A stretch of DNA of 64,000 nucleotides from Alphaproteobacteria bacterium (GTDB lineage: Bacteria; Pseudomonadota; Alphaproteobacteria; JAVJRE01), in contig JAVJRE010000007.1 in the NCBI GenBank assembly GCA_040218575.1, positions 1 to 64,000 of the forward strand, given 5' to 3'. The number at the start of each line of letters is the position of its first letter. The stretch's first letter is position 1. The position numbers and the translations under genes are program-made. Positions 33,903-42,776 of this stretch are shown piece after piece. The notes under the pieces are model-generated. The model was not told where the DNA came from and searched no databases. It saw only the letters and a program-made list of their open reading frames with translations.

Positions 33903-34433
33903 ATGACTGCTGGAAACGGCGATTTCAGGAACCGGCCCGGCGGCACCGTCGTCAGCCAGGACGAGCGTATTCCGGAGACCATTCGCAACATCAATCTGGG
34001 GCCGATGGTGTGGAAGCTGACCGATCCCGAATCGGAGAGCAGCCACGAGGTGGACTGGACGGTGGCGCAGACGGTTCGGGTTTGCGAGGAATACCGCAAG
34101 TTCCTGACCTTGTCGCTTCTGGGCGATGGCCGGATCACCGCGCCCAGCCGCAACATCGATATCATCTGGCACCAGCACATTCTGGACACGGAAAAATATC
34201 ACGCGGACATGCAGACGGTGTTCGGCCACATGCTGCACCACTTTCCCTATCTGGGCGTGCGCGGCAGCGACGATCGGCAGGTCCTGCTGGACGCCTATGA
34301 GGACACCAAGAAGCGCTACGAGGAGCGGTTCGGTCCGGTGCCGGAAGATGTCTGGGGCATGGCGGCGCACTGCGGTGTGTCGAGCTGCTCGACACCGACC
34401 AATTGCAGCGACAACCGGCCGCTGTCAGACTGA
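33903..34433 (+). CDS. Glycine-rich-domain-like protein (DUF1399/GRDP type)
   Basis: 176 residues from the ATG at 33903, chosen because GAGGAGG lies 9 bases upstream (a GTG at 33882 is the alternative). The motif NIDIIWHQHILDTEKYHADM followed by FGHMLHHFPYLG matches the DUF1399 signature, a conserved His-rich module found in plant glycine-rich proteins and bacteria. The four His suggest metal binding (inference). The end carries three Cys (HCGVSSCSTPTNC). Function unknown. Confidence 0.75.
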   Translation: MTAGNGDFRNRPGGTVVSQDERIPETIRNINLGPMVWKLTDPESESSHEVDWTVAQTVRVCEEYRKFLTLSLLGDGRITAPSRNIDIIWHQHILDTEKYHADMQTVFGHMLHHFPYLGVRGSDDRQVLLDAYEDTKKRYEERFGPVPEDVWGMAAHCGVSSCSTPTNCSDNRPLSD

Positions 34434-34492
34434 CAGGACTCTCGATTGTTTCAGCGGCTCATATGGCCCGCAGGCCACTAACGGAGCAAGCC

Positions 34493-34888
34493 GTGTTTCT
34501 GACCCTTGAGGAAGCCAATCGCGTCATCGGTGGCGCCATCGCCCGGGCCGAAGTGCTCAAGCTGCGGGTCAGTGTCGCGGTATGCGACGCCGGCGGCCGG
34601 CTGCTGGCGTTCCAGCGCATGGACGGCACCAAGTGGGGCAGTGTCTATGGCAGCCAGGGCAAGGCGGTTGCGTCCGCCGCCATGCAGGTGCCGAGCGGCG
34701 ACATGGCGGAGCGGGCGGACCATCCGATCCTGCGTGGCATCGTCGCCGCCGAGGGCGGCCACATGATCCTTGGCCAGGGCGCCGTGCCGATCTTTCGCGA
34801 GGGCGTCTGCATCGGCGCCTGCGGCGTCGGCGGAGCCTCGTCGCAGGAGGACGAGGACTGTGCCCGCGCCGGAGTGGCGACGCTGTAG
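34493..34888 (+). CDS. GlcG/HbpS family protein
   Basis: 131 residues from the GTG at 34493 with GGAG 6 bases upstream, so that the protein starts at the usual LTLEEANRVI; an ATG at 34463 would add ten residues. Family features are VAVCDAGGRLLAFQRMDG, GKAVASAAM and GAVPIF-EGVCIGACGVGGAS. HbpS-type proteins bind haem or cobalamin-like ligands, and GlcG is found with glycolate genes; its role here is unknown. Confidence 0.85.
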   Translation: MFLTLEEANRVIGGAIARAEVLKLRVSVAVCDAGGRLLAFQRMDGTKWGSVYGSQGKAVASAAMQVPSGDMAERADHPILRGIVAAEGGHMILGQGAVPIFREGVCIGACGVGGASSQEDEDCARAGVATL

Positions 34889-34969
34889 CGGCCGGTGTTC
34901 CGGCGTTTTGCCCGATACCGCGATATCCGGACCCTGAACACGGTTTCGTGAGAAGGCACCGCTTCATTA

Positions 34970-34987
34970 TGTAGGCATTTGCTTACA
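34970..34987. promoter_or_regulatory. Imperfect palindrome upstream of the YCII-domain gene
   Basis: TGTAGGCA and TGCTTACA are inverted arms (7 of 8 matching) around TT, in the AT-richest part of the gap, 73 bases before the start codon. It looks like an operator; no cognate regulator is next to it. Confidence 0.4.
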
Positions 34988-35059
34988 TTAAGATTCCTGT
35001 CACACTCCTGTCCTGAACCGCTGCGACCTGCCGCGGCATCTGCAACAGGAGAGAAGGCC

Positions 35060-35377
35060 ATGCCCGAGTTTGTTTTCGCCTATCACGGCGGCACGCGCCC
35101 CAGCAGTCCTGAGGAGGGCGCCAAGCTGATGAAGGAGTGGCGCGCCTGGATGAGTGGCCTTGGCGATGCGGTGGTTGACCCCGGCAAGCCGGTCGGCAAG
35201 TCGCACACGGTGAGCGCCAAGGGCGTCACCAAGGACGGTGGGGCCAATCCGATTGCCGGCTTTACGGTGGTCAAGGCCGCCAGCCTGGACGCGGCGGTGG
35301 CCATGGCCAAACCCTGTCCGCACGTGAAGAACGGCGGCACAATTGAAGTGGCCGAGGCCATGGACATGGAGATGTAG
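35060..35377 (+). CDS. YCII-related domain protein
   Basis: 105 residues from the ATG at 35060 with AGGAGAGAAGG upstream. The MPEFVFAYHGG start, the EEGAKLMKEWRAWMSGLGDAVVDPGKPVGKS block and the late CPHVKNGGTIEVAEAM match the DGPF/YCII group, small ferredoxin-like proteins usually of unknown function and often controlled by ArsR or sigma factors. Stands alone. Confidence 0.85.
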   Translation: MPEFVFAYHGGTRPSSPEEGAKLMKEWRAWMSGLGDAVVDPGKPVGKSHTVSAKGVTKDGGANPIAGFTVVKAASLDAAVAMAKPCPHVKNGGTIEVAEAMDMEM

Positions 35378-35471
35378 GCCGCAGGCCAATCCTCAATACC
35401 TGAACCGCGGTGGAGTACGGCGCGGCCGGAGAAACCAATCCGGCCCGCCGCCGCGTGTCAGTCCGCACCGA

Positions 35472-35513
35472 TCATGTAAGACCGGCATGCCACCGGTCAT
35501 GTAAGAGCGGCAT
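35472..35513. repeat. Direct repeat TCATGTAAGAnCGGCAT, two copies 25 bp apart
   Basis: Copies at 35472-35488 and 35497-35513 differ at one base. A related TCATGTAAGA followed by CGGCA also occurs at 497-513 before the lyase array. The same gap (35378-35568) holds an inverted repeat GGCCGGA/TCCGGCC (35424-35445) and CAGTTGCC/GGCAACTG arms (35515-35564) just after the FkbM stop. Confidence 0.6.
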
Positions 35514-35568
35514 TCAGTTGCCGCACGGCGCCGAGAATATGCTCGACCAGCGGACGGGCAACTGAAAA

Positions 35569-36312
35569 TCACCCGGCAACCGGCTGAAAGACGAAGTTGA
35601 ACACATAGTCGCGCGAGCCGTGAATGCCCAGCGCCGCCGGGTCATAGTCGGCGAAGGGCCGCAGCCGGCGCTGGCCACGGTCATAGTATGAGGCGTCATA
35701 GCCGAGCGACTCGACGCGGCCGATGGCGTCGGCCAGGGGGATACCGGAATGGCCTTCCTCGATCTCGATCAGCAGGGTCGGCCGGTGCCGTTCGATGGTG
35801 GCGCGGGCGCCGTCGAGCACCTGCATCTCGCTGCCTTCCACGTCGATCTTCATGAAGCCGACCGGCCCCAGGTCCAGATCATCCAGGCGGACAGTCGCCA
35901 CGTTCAATGCAAGGTGGTCGCCGCTGACTTTCTCCCGACTGAGGGAGCCACCCTGATTGGACAGCCCGCCATCGTCACGGCGCGGCACACGGAAGGTCGC
36001 TTCGCCGGCCTGATCCGACAGCGCCATGGACCACACGGTGACATTGCGCCGGGCGGTGCGGCGCAGCACGTCCAGCATTTTGGGATAGGGCTCGAAGGCG
36101 TGCACATGCGGACACAGACGCGACAGCACGAAGCTGTAGACGCCTTTGTTGGCGCCGGCGTCCACCGCACTGCGCGACGGGTCCACCAGAGAGGGCAGCA
36201 GGGCGATCTCGGCCTCGCCCTTGAGCCGCTCCTTCCAGGCGCGATAACGGATGTAGAGAGACGGCGGCACCAGGGCGTGCTTGAGTCGTTCCTCCAGCGG
36301 CGCGCGCGGCAC
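35569..36312 (-). CDS. FkbM family methyltransferase, copy 1
   Basis: 247 residues from a GTG. SAM-binding motif VDAGANKGVYSFVLS is near 50-64, HAFEPYPKMLDVL follows, and the FkbM signature FMKIDVEGSEMQVLDGA is near 150. FkbM proteins O-methylate sugars or secondary metabolites. No glycan or polyketide cluster is adjacent. A second FkbM gene lies at 41820. Confidence 0.9.
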   Translation of the reverse strand: MPRAPLEERLKHALVPPSLYIRYRAWKERLKGEAEIALLPSLVDPSRSAVDAGANKGVYSFVLSRLCPHVHAFEPYPKMLDVLRRTARRNVTVWSMALSDQAGEATFRVPRRDDGGLSNQGGSLSREKVSGDHLALNVATVRLDDLDLGPVGFMKIDVEGSEMQVLDGARATIERHRPTLLIEIEEGHSGIPLADAIGRVESLGYDASYYDRGQRRLRPFADYDPAALGIHGSRDYVFNFVFQPVAG

Positions 36313-36519
36313 GGCGCCAGGCGTGGGGGATTGGCCGGCGCTGTCAGGCAGAACTCTGTCCTCGGGGGAGAGGGCGGGGGAGCCGCAAGGCCGGTATAGC
36401 CAGCAAGGCCAAAGCCGACAACCCCGGTCACGGCATCCGGCAGGTCAGACGGGCGCTGACGGCACACCGCAAAGCCGGCATGATGCGCCGTTAGGGGCGT
36501 GACAGGGGGACCGTGCGTC

Positions 36520-38055
36520 ATGGTTGAAGTTCGGGGTGAAGACGGGGCGAGCGCCATTCTGCTGCGTGGCGGATGGGTGATCACCGGCGGCGGGCCGGAC
36601 GATGCGGTGATCCGCGACGGCGCGGTGCTGGTCGAAGGCGAACGGGTCGGCGCGGTCGGGCCGTGGGCCGAGCTGCGCACGCGCCATCCGGCGGCTTCGG
36701 TCATCGGCGGGCCGGACCATGCGGTGCTGCCCGGGCTGATCAACGGCCATCACCATTCCAGTGCCATCAGCGCGGTGCAGCACGGCCTGTCCGACGCCTT
36801 GCTGGAGCCGTGGTGTCTGGACCATCTGCGTATCCGCCTGACCGACGACCGGCTGGACTGTCTGCTGGCGGCGACGCGACTGTTGCAGACCGGTGTGACG
36901 GCGGCGGTGGACGTGTGGCAGGGGCCGCCCCAGTCGCCGGCGGCCTATGAGCGGGCGGCGCGGGCGAGGCTGGCTGGCTATGAGCAGGCGGGGCTTCGCG
37001 CTTTCTTTGCGCTGGGCCACAAGACCCAGAGCCGCATCGTCCATGGCGGACCGGATGCCGACGATGACTTCATCGCCGGCCTGCCGGCCAATGTGCGGCC
37101 GCACGCCCAGGCCCTGCTGCCGGCCGGGCCGATCATGGATGACGGTGACTGGCTGGACGTGGTGGACCAGTTGGCGCGCGACACGGCCGGGCATCCGCGC
37201 CTGGCCATCTGGTACGGGCCGCAGGGGCCGCAGTGGATTCACCCGGGCGTCATGGAGCGCATCGCCGAGGCGGCGGAAGCCCACGACAGCAATATCCAGA
37301 CCCATGTGAATGAAAGCTGGTACGAGGCGCAGTGGGCCAGACGCCAGCACGGCGGCCGCGAGACGGTGGCATGGCTTGGCGATATCGGCGTGCTGGGGCC
37401 GCGCTTCTCGCTGGCTCACGCCACGTTCTGCAGCCCGGCGGAGATCGAGATTCTGGCGGCCACGGGTACGGCGGTGAGTCACAACCCCGGCTCCAATCTG
37501 CGTCTGCGCAACGGCGCCATGCCCTTGAACGCCATGCGCGCGGCCGGCGTGACCGTGGCCATCGGCATGGACGGCACGACCATGGACGATGATGAGGACA
37601 TGTGGGCGGAGATGCGGCTGGCGGCGCGGCTGGCCCGCACCACGCGCCTGTCGGGGCCAGCGCCGGCGCCGCGCGAATTGCTGCACATGGCGACGGCGGG
37701 CGGCGCCAGGCTGGCCCGCATGGAGGACCGGCTGGGCCGGCTGGCCCCCGGTATGCTGGCCGACGTGATCACGCTGGACACGCGGCGAGTGCGATCACCG
37801 TGGGCGGCGGCGGAGGCGGACATGGCCGACCTGCTGGTGATGAAGGCGGCGGCCGGCGACGTGGATACGGTGCTGGTGGGCGGCGCGGTGGTGCTGCGCG
37901 GCGGCCTGCCCACACGCTTTGACCTCAAGGCGGCGCTGGCCGAGGCCCATGAGGTGATGGCGGCGCAGGCCCGGCCCGAGCAGGCCGAAGCCCATGTGGC
38001 GGCGGTGATGCCCTATCTGGAGAAGTTCTACCTGGGCTGGGAGGAAGAGCGATGA
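36520..38055 (+). CDS. Amidohydrolase of the TRZ/ATZ (chlorohydrolase/deaminase) group
   Basis: 511 residues from the ATG at 36520 (AGGGGGA upstream). Metal-site motifs: PGLINGHHHSS, QTHVNESWYE (His), SLAHATFCS (His) and AIGMDGTTMDDDED (Asp). The composite N/C-terminal beta domain (LLRGGWVITGGG, TVLVGGAVVLRGG) is typical. Members deaminate or dechlorinate purines, thioadenosine derivatives or s-triazines; the substrate is not predictable. It overlaps the next gene by ATGA. Confidence 0.9.
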   Translation: MVEVRGEDGASAILLRGGWVITGGGPDDAVIRDGAVLVEGERVGAVGPWAELRTRHPAASVIGGPDHAVLPGLINGHHHSSAISAVQHGLSDALLEPWCLDHLRIRLTDDRLDCLLAATRLLQTGVTAAVDVWQGPPQSPAAYERAARARLAGYEQAGLRAFFALGHKTQSRIVHGGPDADDDFIAGLPANVRPHAQALLPAGPIMDDGDWLDVVDQLARDTAGHPRLAIWYGPQGPQWIHPGVMERIAEAAEAHDSNIQTHVNESWYEAQWARRQHGGRETVAWLGDIGVLGPRFSLAHATFCSPAEIEILAATGTAVSHNPGSNLRLRNGAMPLNAMRAAGVTVAIGMDGTTMDDDEDMWAEMRLAARLARTTRLSGPAPAPRELLHMATAGGARLARMEDRLGRLAPGMLADVITLDTRRVRSPWAAAEADMADLLVMKAAAGDVDTVLVGGAVVLRGGLPTRFDLKAALAEAHEVMAAQARPEQAEAHVAAVMPYLEKFYLGWEEER

Positions 38056-39044
38056 GGGCGCGAGGGTTGCGGGCGCTGATAGTGGCTGGCGCCGCTATGC
38101 TTATTTCCGGCGGATTGCTGGCGCAGAGCTCGGTGCTGGCGGAGTTGAAGGCGCGGATCGCCGCCGCCACCGATGCGCGGGACCTGACGGCGGCGGTCCT
38201 GACCAACCGCTCGGCCGACTGCGCCGATCATGTGACCATCGCCACCGGCCGCGCCGCGGACATACAGCGCGGTCTTACCTTCGCCGGGGCGGTCGTCATC
38301 ACCGCGGACGAGGAAAGCTGCCGCCTGCTGTCCAACAATATTCCCAATCACGACTTCAACGATGCCTCGGCGCGTTTTGCCCATGGGGTGCAGGAGGTGG
38401 GGCACAGCTTCACAATCCCGCGCCGGCCAGTGGCGGCGGCCCGGCCGACGGCGCTGACCCACCGCAGCTATGACGCGGTTATGCTGAACGGCGTACCGCT
38501 GGATATCCTTTCGGCCGGTTGCTACCGACCGAATGAACGGGGCGCCGACCGCGACGGTAATGTGGCCATTGGTTGTCAGGCGGATAGCCGATGGTTGCTG
38601 GACCCGGTGGGCGTATCCCATCGCTTCGGCGCCGACCGGCACAACGCCCATACCCAGCCCGATGGCTCCTACCACTATCACGGCAATCCCATGGCCCTGT
38701 TCGACGACCATCCACCGGCGGAGGGTTCGCCGGTGATCGGTTTCGCCGCTGATGGCTTTCCGGTGTACGGAAGCTGGTTCCGCGATGAGGCGGGCGCCCT
38801 GCGCAAGGCGGTGTCGGGCTATGAACTGCGCAAGGGCGAGCGGCCGTCTTCGGCGCGCGATCCCGGCGGCTTCTATGACGGCATGTATGTGGATGATTAC
38901 GAATTCACCGGCCGCGGCGACCTGGACCCGTGCAACGGCATGACAGTGAACGGCCAGTATGGCTATTACGTCACCGATGCCTATCCATGGGTGCTGAGAT
39001 GCCTGGCGGGCACGGCGCACCCGTCATTTGCGAAACTACGGTGA
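38052..39044 (+). CDS. YHYH domain protein, probably exported
   Basis: 330 residues. A signal peptide (RALIVAGAAMLISGGLLAQS) suggests export. The diagnostic GSYHYHGNP block is near 214-222, with upstream LNGVPLDIL and downstream GFPVYGSW and NGQYGYYVTDAYPWVLRCL, as in PF14240 proteins. Function unknown; the His/Tyr cluster hints at metal binding. Translationally coupled to the amidohydrolase before it. Confidence 0.88.
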   Translation: MRARGLRALIVAGAAMLISGGLLAQSSVLAELKARIAAATDARDLTAAVLTNRSADCADHVTIATGRAADIQRGLTFAGAVVITADEESCRLLSNNIPNHDFNDASARFAHGVQEVGHSFTIPRRPVAAARPTALTHRSYDAVMLNGVPLDILSAGCYRPNERGADRDGNVAIGCQADSRWLLDPVGVSHRFGADRHNAHTQPDGSYHYHGNPMALFDDHPPAEGSPVIGFAADGFPVYGSWFRDEAGALRKAVSGYELRKGERPSSARDPGGFYDGMYVDDYEFTGRGDLDPCNGMTVNGQYGYYVTDAYPWVLRCLAGTAHPSFAKLR

Positions 39045-39192
39045 CGATAGAGGTGCTTACGGAAGTGATCGCAGACATCTTACTGTGGTTGGGCTGGTAG
39101 GCCTGACAGGGGTGGCTTCAGCGAACAGTGGCGCGACGTATCCGTTCTGTATGTGCCACAAATGAATCTGTGCCGAACCTTGGAGCCACTCC

Positions 39193-40728
39193 TTAAGCCG
39201 CCTTTTTGATCTCTTCCTTGCCCTTGGCCACATAGGCTTCCAGTTCTTCCCTGATGCTTTCGTCCAGGGGCGGCTGCACATAGTCCTTGAGCATCTGCTT
39301 CCAGATGGCGTTGGCCCGCTGGGTGGCGGTCAAGCCGCCGTCCTCTGACCAGTTCTCGAAGTTGCGCCAGTCGCTGACCATGGGCTCGTAAAAGGCGCTG
39401 TTGTAGCGCGCGATGGTATGCGGGCTGCCGAAGAAATGCCCGCCGGGGCCGACCCCGGCGATGGCCTCGACGCCGAGATTTTCCTCCGAGGTGTCGAACT
39501 GCTTCATGAACTCCACCTTCATCTGCAGCATTTCCGCGTCCAGAATCAGCTTCTCGAAGCTGGCGGTGAGGCCGCCCTCGAGCCAGCCGGCGGCGTGGTT
39601 GACCCAGTTGACGTGGCCAAGCACGCAGCCCCACAAACTCATTTCCGATTCATAGGCCGCCTGGGCATCGGGCGCGTTGGAGGCGGTGGTGTTGCTGGAG
39701 CGGTAGGGCAGGTTGTAGCGGCGGATAAGCTGGCCCGAGGCGATGGTGGTGCGGGCATATTCCGGCGTGCCGAAGGCCGGCGCACCGGTCCGCATGTCCA
39801 CGTTGGAGGTGAACGCGCCATAGAGGCAGGGGGCGCCGGGCGCCACCGTCTGAATCAGGGCGATGCCCATGATGGCCTCTGCATTCTGCTGCACCAGGGC
39901 GCCTTCGAGGCTCACCGGGCACATGGCGCCGGACAGCGTAAAGGGCGTGAAGATCACCGCCTGGTTGTGGCGGGCGAGGGCGATCAGTCCCTGACTCATT
40001 TCCTTGTCGAGGCGCAGCGGCGAGTTCATGTTGACGACGCCGGCGGTGCTGGTGTGCTTCGCAAACGCATCCATGCTTTCACCGAAGGCGATAGCCGCCA
40101 TCTCCATGGAGCGGATGGCGCCGGCGCGGCCCAGGGCCGATGCGCCGAGCGGCTTGTCCGACAGGACGATATGGTCATAGGCCATGTCGAGGCCGCGGGT
40201 TTCCGCCGGCAGGTCGTGCGGCACGAAGCCGGAACCGGCCTTGTGCAGGATGTTCAGATGCTGGGTCAGGCGGATGAAGTCCTTCGCCTCCGCATGGGTG
40301 CCGCGCCGGCGCACCGTATCCAGGGTGCTCATGAAAGCGGGACCGCCGACCGGCGTGAAGATCATGTTGCGGCCGCCGACCTTGACCGTGCGCTCGGGAT
40401 TGCGCGCCCGCAGGGTCCAGGTGGGCGGGGCCAGGGCGATCTTGCTCTCGATGAAGTCCGCCTCGAAACGCACCTGGCCGGTCTCATGATTGACGTCGCA
40501 GCCGGCCTCGGCCAGCAGGCGGCAGGCTTCCGGGTCCATGACCTCGACGCCGGTCTCTTTCAGCACCCGCAGGCTGGCCCGGTGGATGTCCTCGATCTGG
40601 TCGTCGGACAGCACCCGCATGGGCTCATAGGGATTGGCGTATTGGGCCCAGGGCAACTGGCGCACGGTCAGGCCAGTCGGGCGGGCGTCCTGACGGCGGC
40701 GGCGGCCGGCGGCGGGGGTGCGGGTCAT
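39193..40728 (-). CDS. Trimethylamine methyltransferase (MttB) superfamily protein, non-pyrrolysine
   Basis: 511 residues of one uninterrupted frame. It carries the MttB layout: ETGVEVMDPEACRLLAEAGCDV, FTPVGGPAFMSTL, KPLGASALG, and GPGGHFFGSPHTIARY in the C-terminal part. There is no in-frame TAG, so it belongs to the pyrrolysine-free group, whose known members demethylate glycine betaine, proline betaine or related quaternary amines. A corrinoid protein partner is not encoded nearby, so the methyl acceptor is unclear. Start at 40728 follows a low-complexity A/G tract. Confidence 0.92.
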   Translation of the reverse strand: MTRTPAAGRRRRQDARPTGLTVRQLPWAQYANPYEPMRVLSDDQIEDIHRASLRVLKETGVEVMDPEACRLLAEAGCDVNHETGQVRFEADFIESKIALAPPTWTLRARNPERTVKVGGRNMIFTPVGGPAFMSTLDTVRRRGTHAEAKDFIRLTQHLNILHKAGSGFVPHDLPAETRGLDMAYDHIVLSDKPLGASALGRAGAIRSMEMAAIAFGESMDAFAKHTSTAGVVNMNSPLRLDKEMSQGLIALARHNQAVIFTPFTLSGAMCPVSLEGALVQQNAEAIMGIALIQTVAPGAPCLYGAFTSNVDMRTGAPAFGTPEYARTTIASGQLIRRYNLPYRSSNTTASNAPDAQAAYESEMSLWGCVLGHVNWVNHAAGWLEGGLTASFEKLILDAEMLQMKVEFMKQFDTSEENLGVEAIAGVGPGGHFFGSPHTIARYNSAFYEPMVSDWRNFENWSEDGGLTATQRANAIWKQMLKDYVQPPLDESIREELEAYVAKGKEEIKKAA

Positions 40729-40851
40729 TTGGGGGGGGCTCCGAAAAATGAGGGCGACCCCCGCACCCTATAGGGACAGCGATAATGTGAGAAGAGTGTC
40801 GGTGCGGCCGGCGGCGGGCGGGTCAGGGATCCGGCCCGGGTTTGCCCCGAA

Positions 40852-41751
40852 TCAGGGGCGGCGGCCGGCGACAACCCAGGTGGCGGCATCCAGCGCGATG
40901 CCATGGGCGGTCTGGTGGTGGCTGAAGAAATCCCGGAGATCGCTGAGCAGGGCCTGACGGACCTTTGGCGCGGCGCCGGTTTCAAGGAGAAGGCGGTTGG
41001 CCGGGCCCATGTCCATGGCGGAGTCGGCGGCCTGTTCGACGGTGGCGGCGACCACCAGCGGCTGCTCCAGGCTGTCTATGGTGATATCGGTGAAACCGGC
41101 GGCGGTCAGGAGACTCCGCAGCCGCCCACTGTGGGCGAAGGCAAAGGGGCCGGGCGCGTCGGGGTCGGGCCGCTCTGGCATGGTCAGGTGGCGCGCCACC
41201 ACCTCCTGCGGCGCGCGCATCCACGGGTTGAGGCCGGCCGCCTGCCAGCAGACAAAGGCGAGGCGGCCGCCGGGTCTGAGGGCCTGCGCCAGATTGGCCA
41301 TGGCCGCCGCCGGATCGTCGAAGAACATGATGCCGAAACGGGAATAGACGCGGTCGAAGGTGGCCGGCGGCAGATGATCGGTCTGCGGATCGAGGCGGCG
41401 GAAGGACACGGCGGGACGCCTGGCCGCGCGCCGCCGCGCCTCGGCCAGCATGGTCTCGGCGATGTCCACGCCCAGAGCCAGCCCGGCCGGGCCGGCGCGG
41501 TCGGCCAGGTCCAGGGTGGTGGCGCCGCAGCCGCAGCCCACGTCAAGAAGGGAGTTGCCGGGAGCAATGGCCAGCGCCGCCATGGCGGCCCGGCCGAAGG
41601 GCTGCAGGCTGGCCTCCACGTCATCGGCCATGCGCACCCACTTGGCACCGCCTTCGCCGTCCCAGAACTCACGCATGGCGGCGTTCGGGCCGGCCGGCCC
41701 GGCCGGGGGGTCGGCGGCAGGCGGCGCGGTGGCGGTTGGGGCCTGGCTCAT
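40852..41751 (-). CDS. Class I SAM-dependent methyltransferase (UbiE-like)
   Basis: 299 residues. The SAM motif I is LLDVGCGCGATTLDLADRAG (near 68-87), motif II includes DRVYSRFGIMFFDD, and motif III is LAQALRPGGRLAFVCW. First 25 residues are Pro/Ala-rich. Substrate unknown; the C-terminal half resembles the methyltransf_11/25 group that acts on small molecules or quinones. Confidence 0.88.
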   Translation of the reverse strand: MSQAPTATAPPAADPPAGPAGPNAAMREFWDGEGGAKWVRMADDVEASLQPFGRAAMAALAIAPGNSLLDVGCGCGATTLDLADRAGPAGLALGVDIAETMLAEARRRAARRPAVSFRRLDPQTDHLPPATFDRVYSRFGIMFFDDPAAAMANLAQALRPGGRLAFVCWQAAGLNPWMRAPQEVVARHLTMPERPDPDAPGPFAFAHSGRLRSLLTAAGFTDITIDSLEQPLVVAATVEQAADSAMDMGPANRLLLETGAAPKVRQALLSDLRDFFSHHQTAHGIALDAATWVVAGRRP

Positions 41752-41819
41752 GACACGCTCCGTTGCTGTTCACCACAAGTATGGGCCGTCAGGGCCCGCT
41801 GGCGACGCACATGTGCGTG

Positions 41820-42620
41820 TCAGTCATGTGAGGTGGCGGTGGCGCCGCACAGCAGGCGGCCATCGGCCACCACCCGGCGGGCTGTGTCGGGGCCGAGAAA
41901 GATCATGTCGCCCTCGATGGCGGCGGCGGCCGGCTGCAGGCAGAGAGCGGCCCGGTCGAGGCGGAAGGCCCGGTAGCCGAGGTCGGCGAGGAAGGTGAAC
42001 AGAGCCTGCGGCGTGTCGCCGGCGCGGGCCAGATGGCCGGCATGGACCTCCAGCAGCAGGGTCGGGTGGAACCGGCGGAGCGTATCGGCGGCGCCGACCA
42101 GCATACGCAACTCCCAGCCCTCGATGTCGGCCTTGATGAAGTCGAGCCGGGCAAGCCGCTGGCCGTGGGCGAAGTGGTCCACGGTGGTCAGCTCGATGCT
42201 CTCTTCCAGGGTGCGGCGACCGGCCGCCTCCGGCTGCGACGAGGCAATGTGGCCGAGACCGAAGCCGATGCTGCCCGAGGCCTTGACCGGCACCGACAGC
42301 GCCAGTCGGCCCGGCGTATCGCTGCAGCCGCGGGCGTGGATGGTGACATTGGCCAGACGATGAAAGGCCAGGGTCCGGCGCAGGATGGACAGGGCATAGC
42401 GGCCGGGCTCGAAGGCGTGGACGTGGCCGTGGCGGGCGATGCGCGCGAACAGCTTGGCGAACTGGCCCGCATGGCTGCCCACATCCAGGACGATGCCATC
42501 CGGCGGGATCAGCCCGGTCAGCAGAGGGGTCAGCTCCTGATGGTATTGCTTGGCGCAGGCCTTGAAGAGGTGGGCGCACCAGGTAAGGCGGGCCCGCAGC
42601 GTAAGAGTCATGGGCGGCAT
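41820..42620 (-). CDS. FkbM family methyltransferase, copy 2
   Basis: 266 residues. SAM site VLDVGSHAGQFAKLFARIA (near 40-58), HAFEPGRYALSILRR, and the FkbM block FIKADIEGWELRMLVGA. It is only distantly similar to the copy at 35569. A long overlapping minus-strand frame (41824-42708) was rejected because only this frame gives a recognisable protein. Confidence 0.9.
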   Translation of the reverse strand: MPPMTLTLRARLTWCAHLFKACAKQYHQELTPLLTGLIPPDGIVLDVGSHAGQFAKLFARIARHGHVHAFEPGRYALSILRRTLAFHRLANVTIHARGCSDTPGRLALSVPVKASGSIGFGLGHIASSQPEAAGRRTLEESIELTTVDHFAHGQRLARLDFIKADIEGWELRMLVGAADTLRRFHPTLLLEVHAGHLARAGDTPQALFTFLADLGYRAFRLDRAALCLQPAAAAIEGDMIFLGPDTARRVVADGRLLCGATATSHD

Positions 42621-42776
42621 GTGGCGTTCCAGGGGCTGTTCCAGCGGGCGTTCCGAAGGGACAGGGTGGACGGCGCGCCTGTGGCGCTTGTCCCGGCCGG
42701 CATCTCACCCTAGGTTCTCCGGCAGGCAGGGACCAGCCCGGTCCGGCCAGGAGATTCAGCCCAGTGGAGACCCGCC

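Noticed and set aside
39193-40728. Pyrrolysine-dependent trimethylamine methyltransferase
   Set aside because: The frame has no internal TAG and no pyl genes are near, so it belongs to the non-pyrrolysine MttB group.
41824-42708. A 294-codon minus-strand frame overlapping FkbM copy 2
   Set aside because: Its translation is Arg/Pro-rich and meaningless; the other frame gives a clear FkbM methyltransferase.
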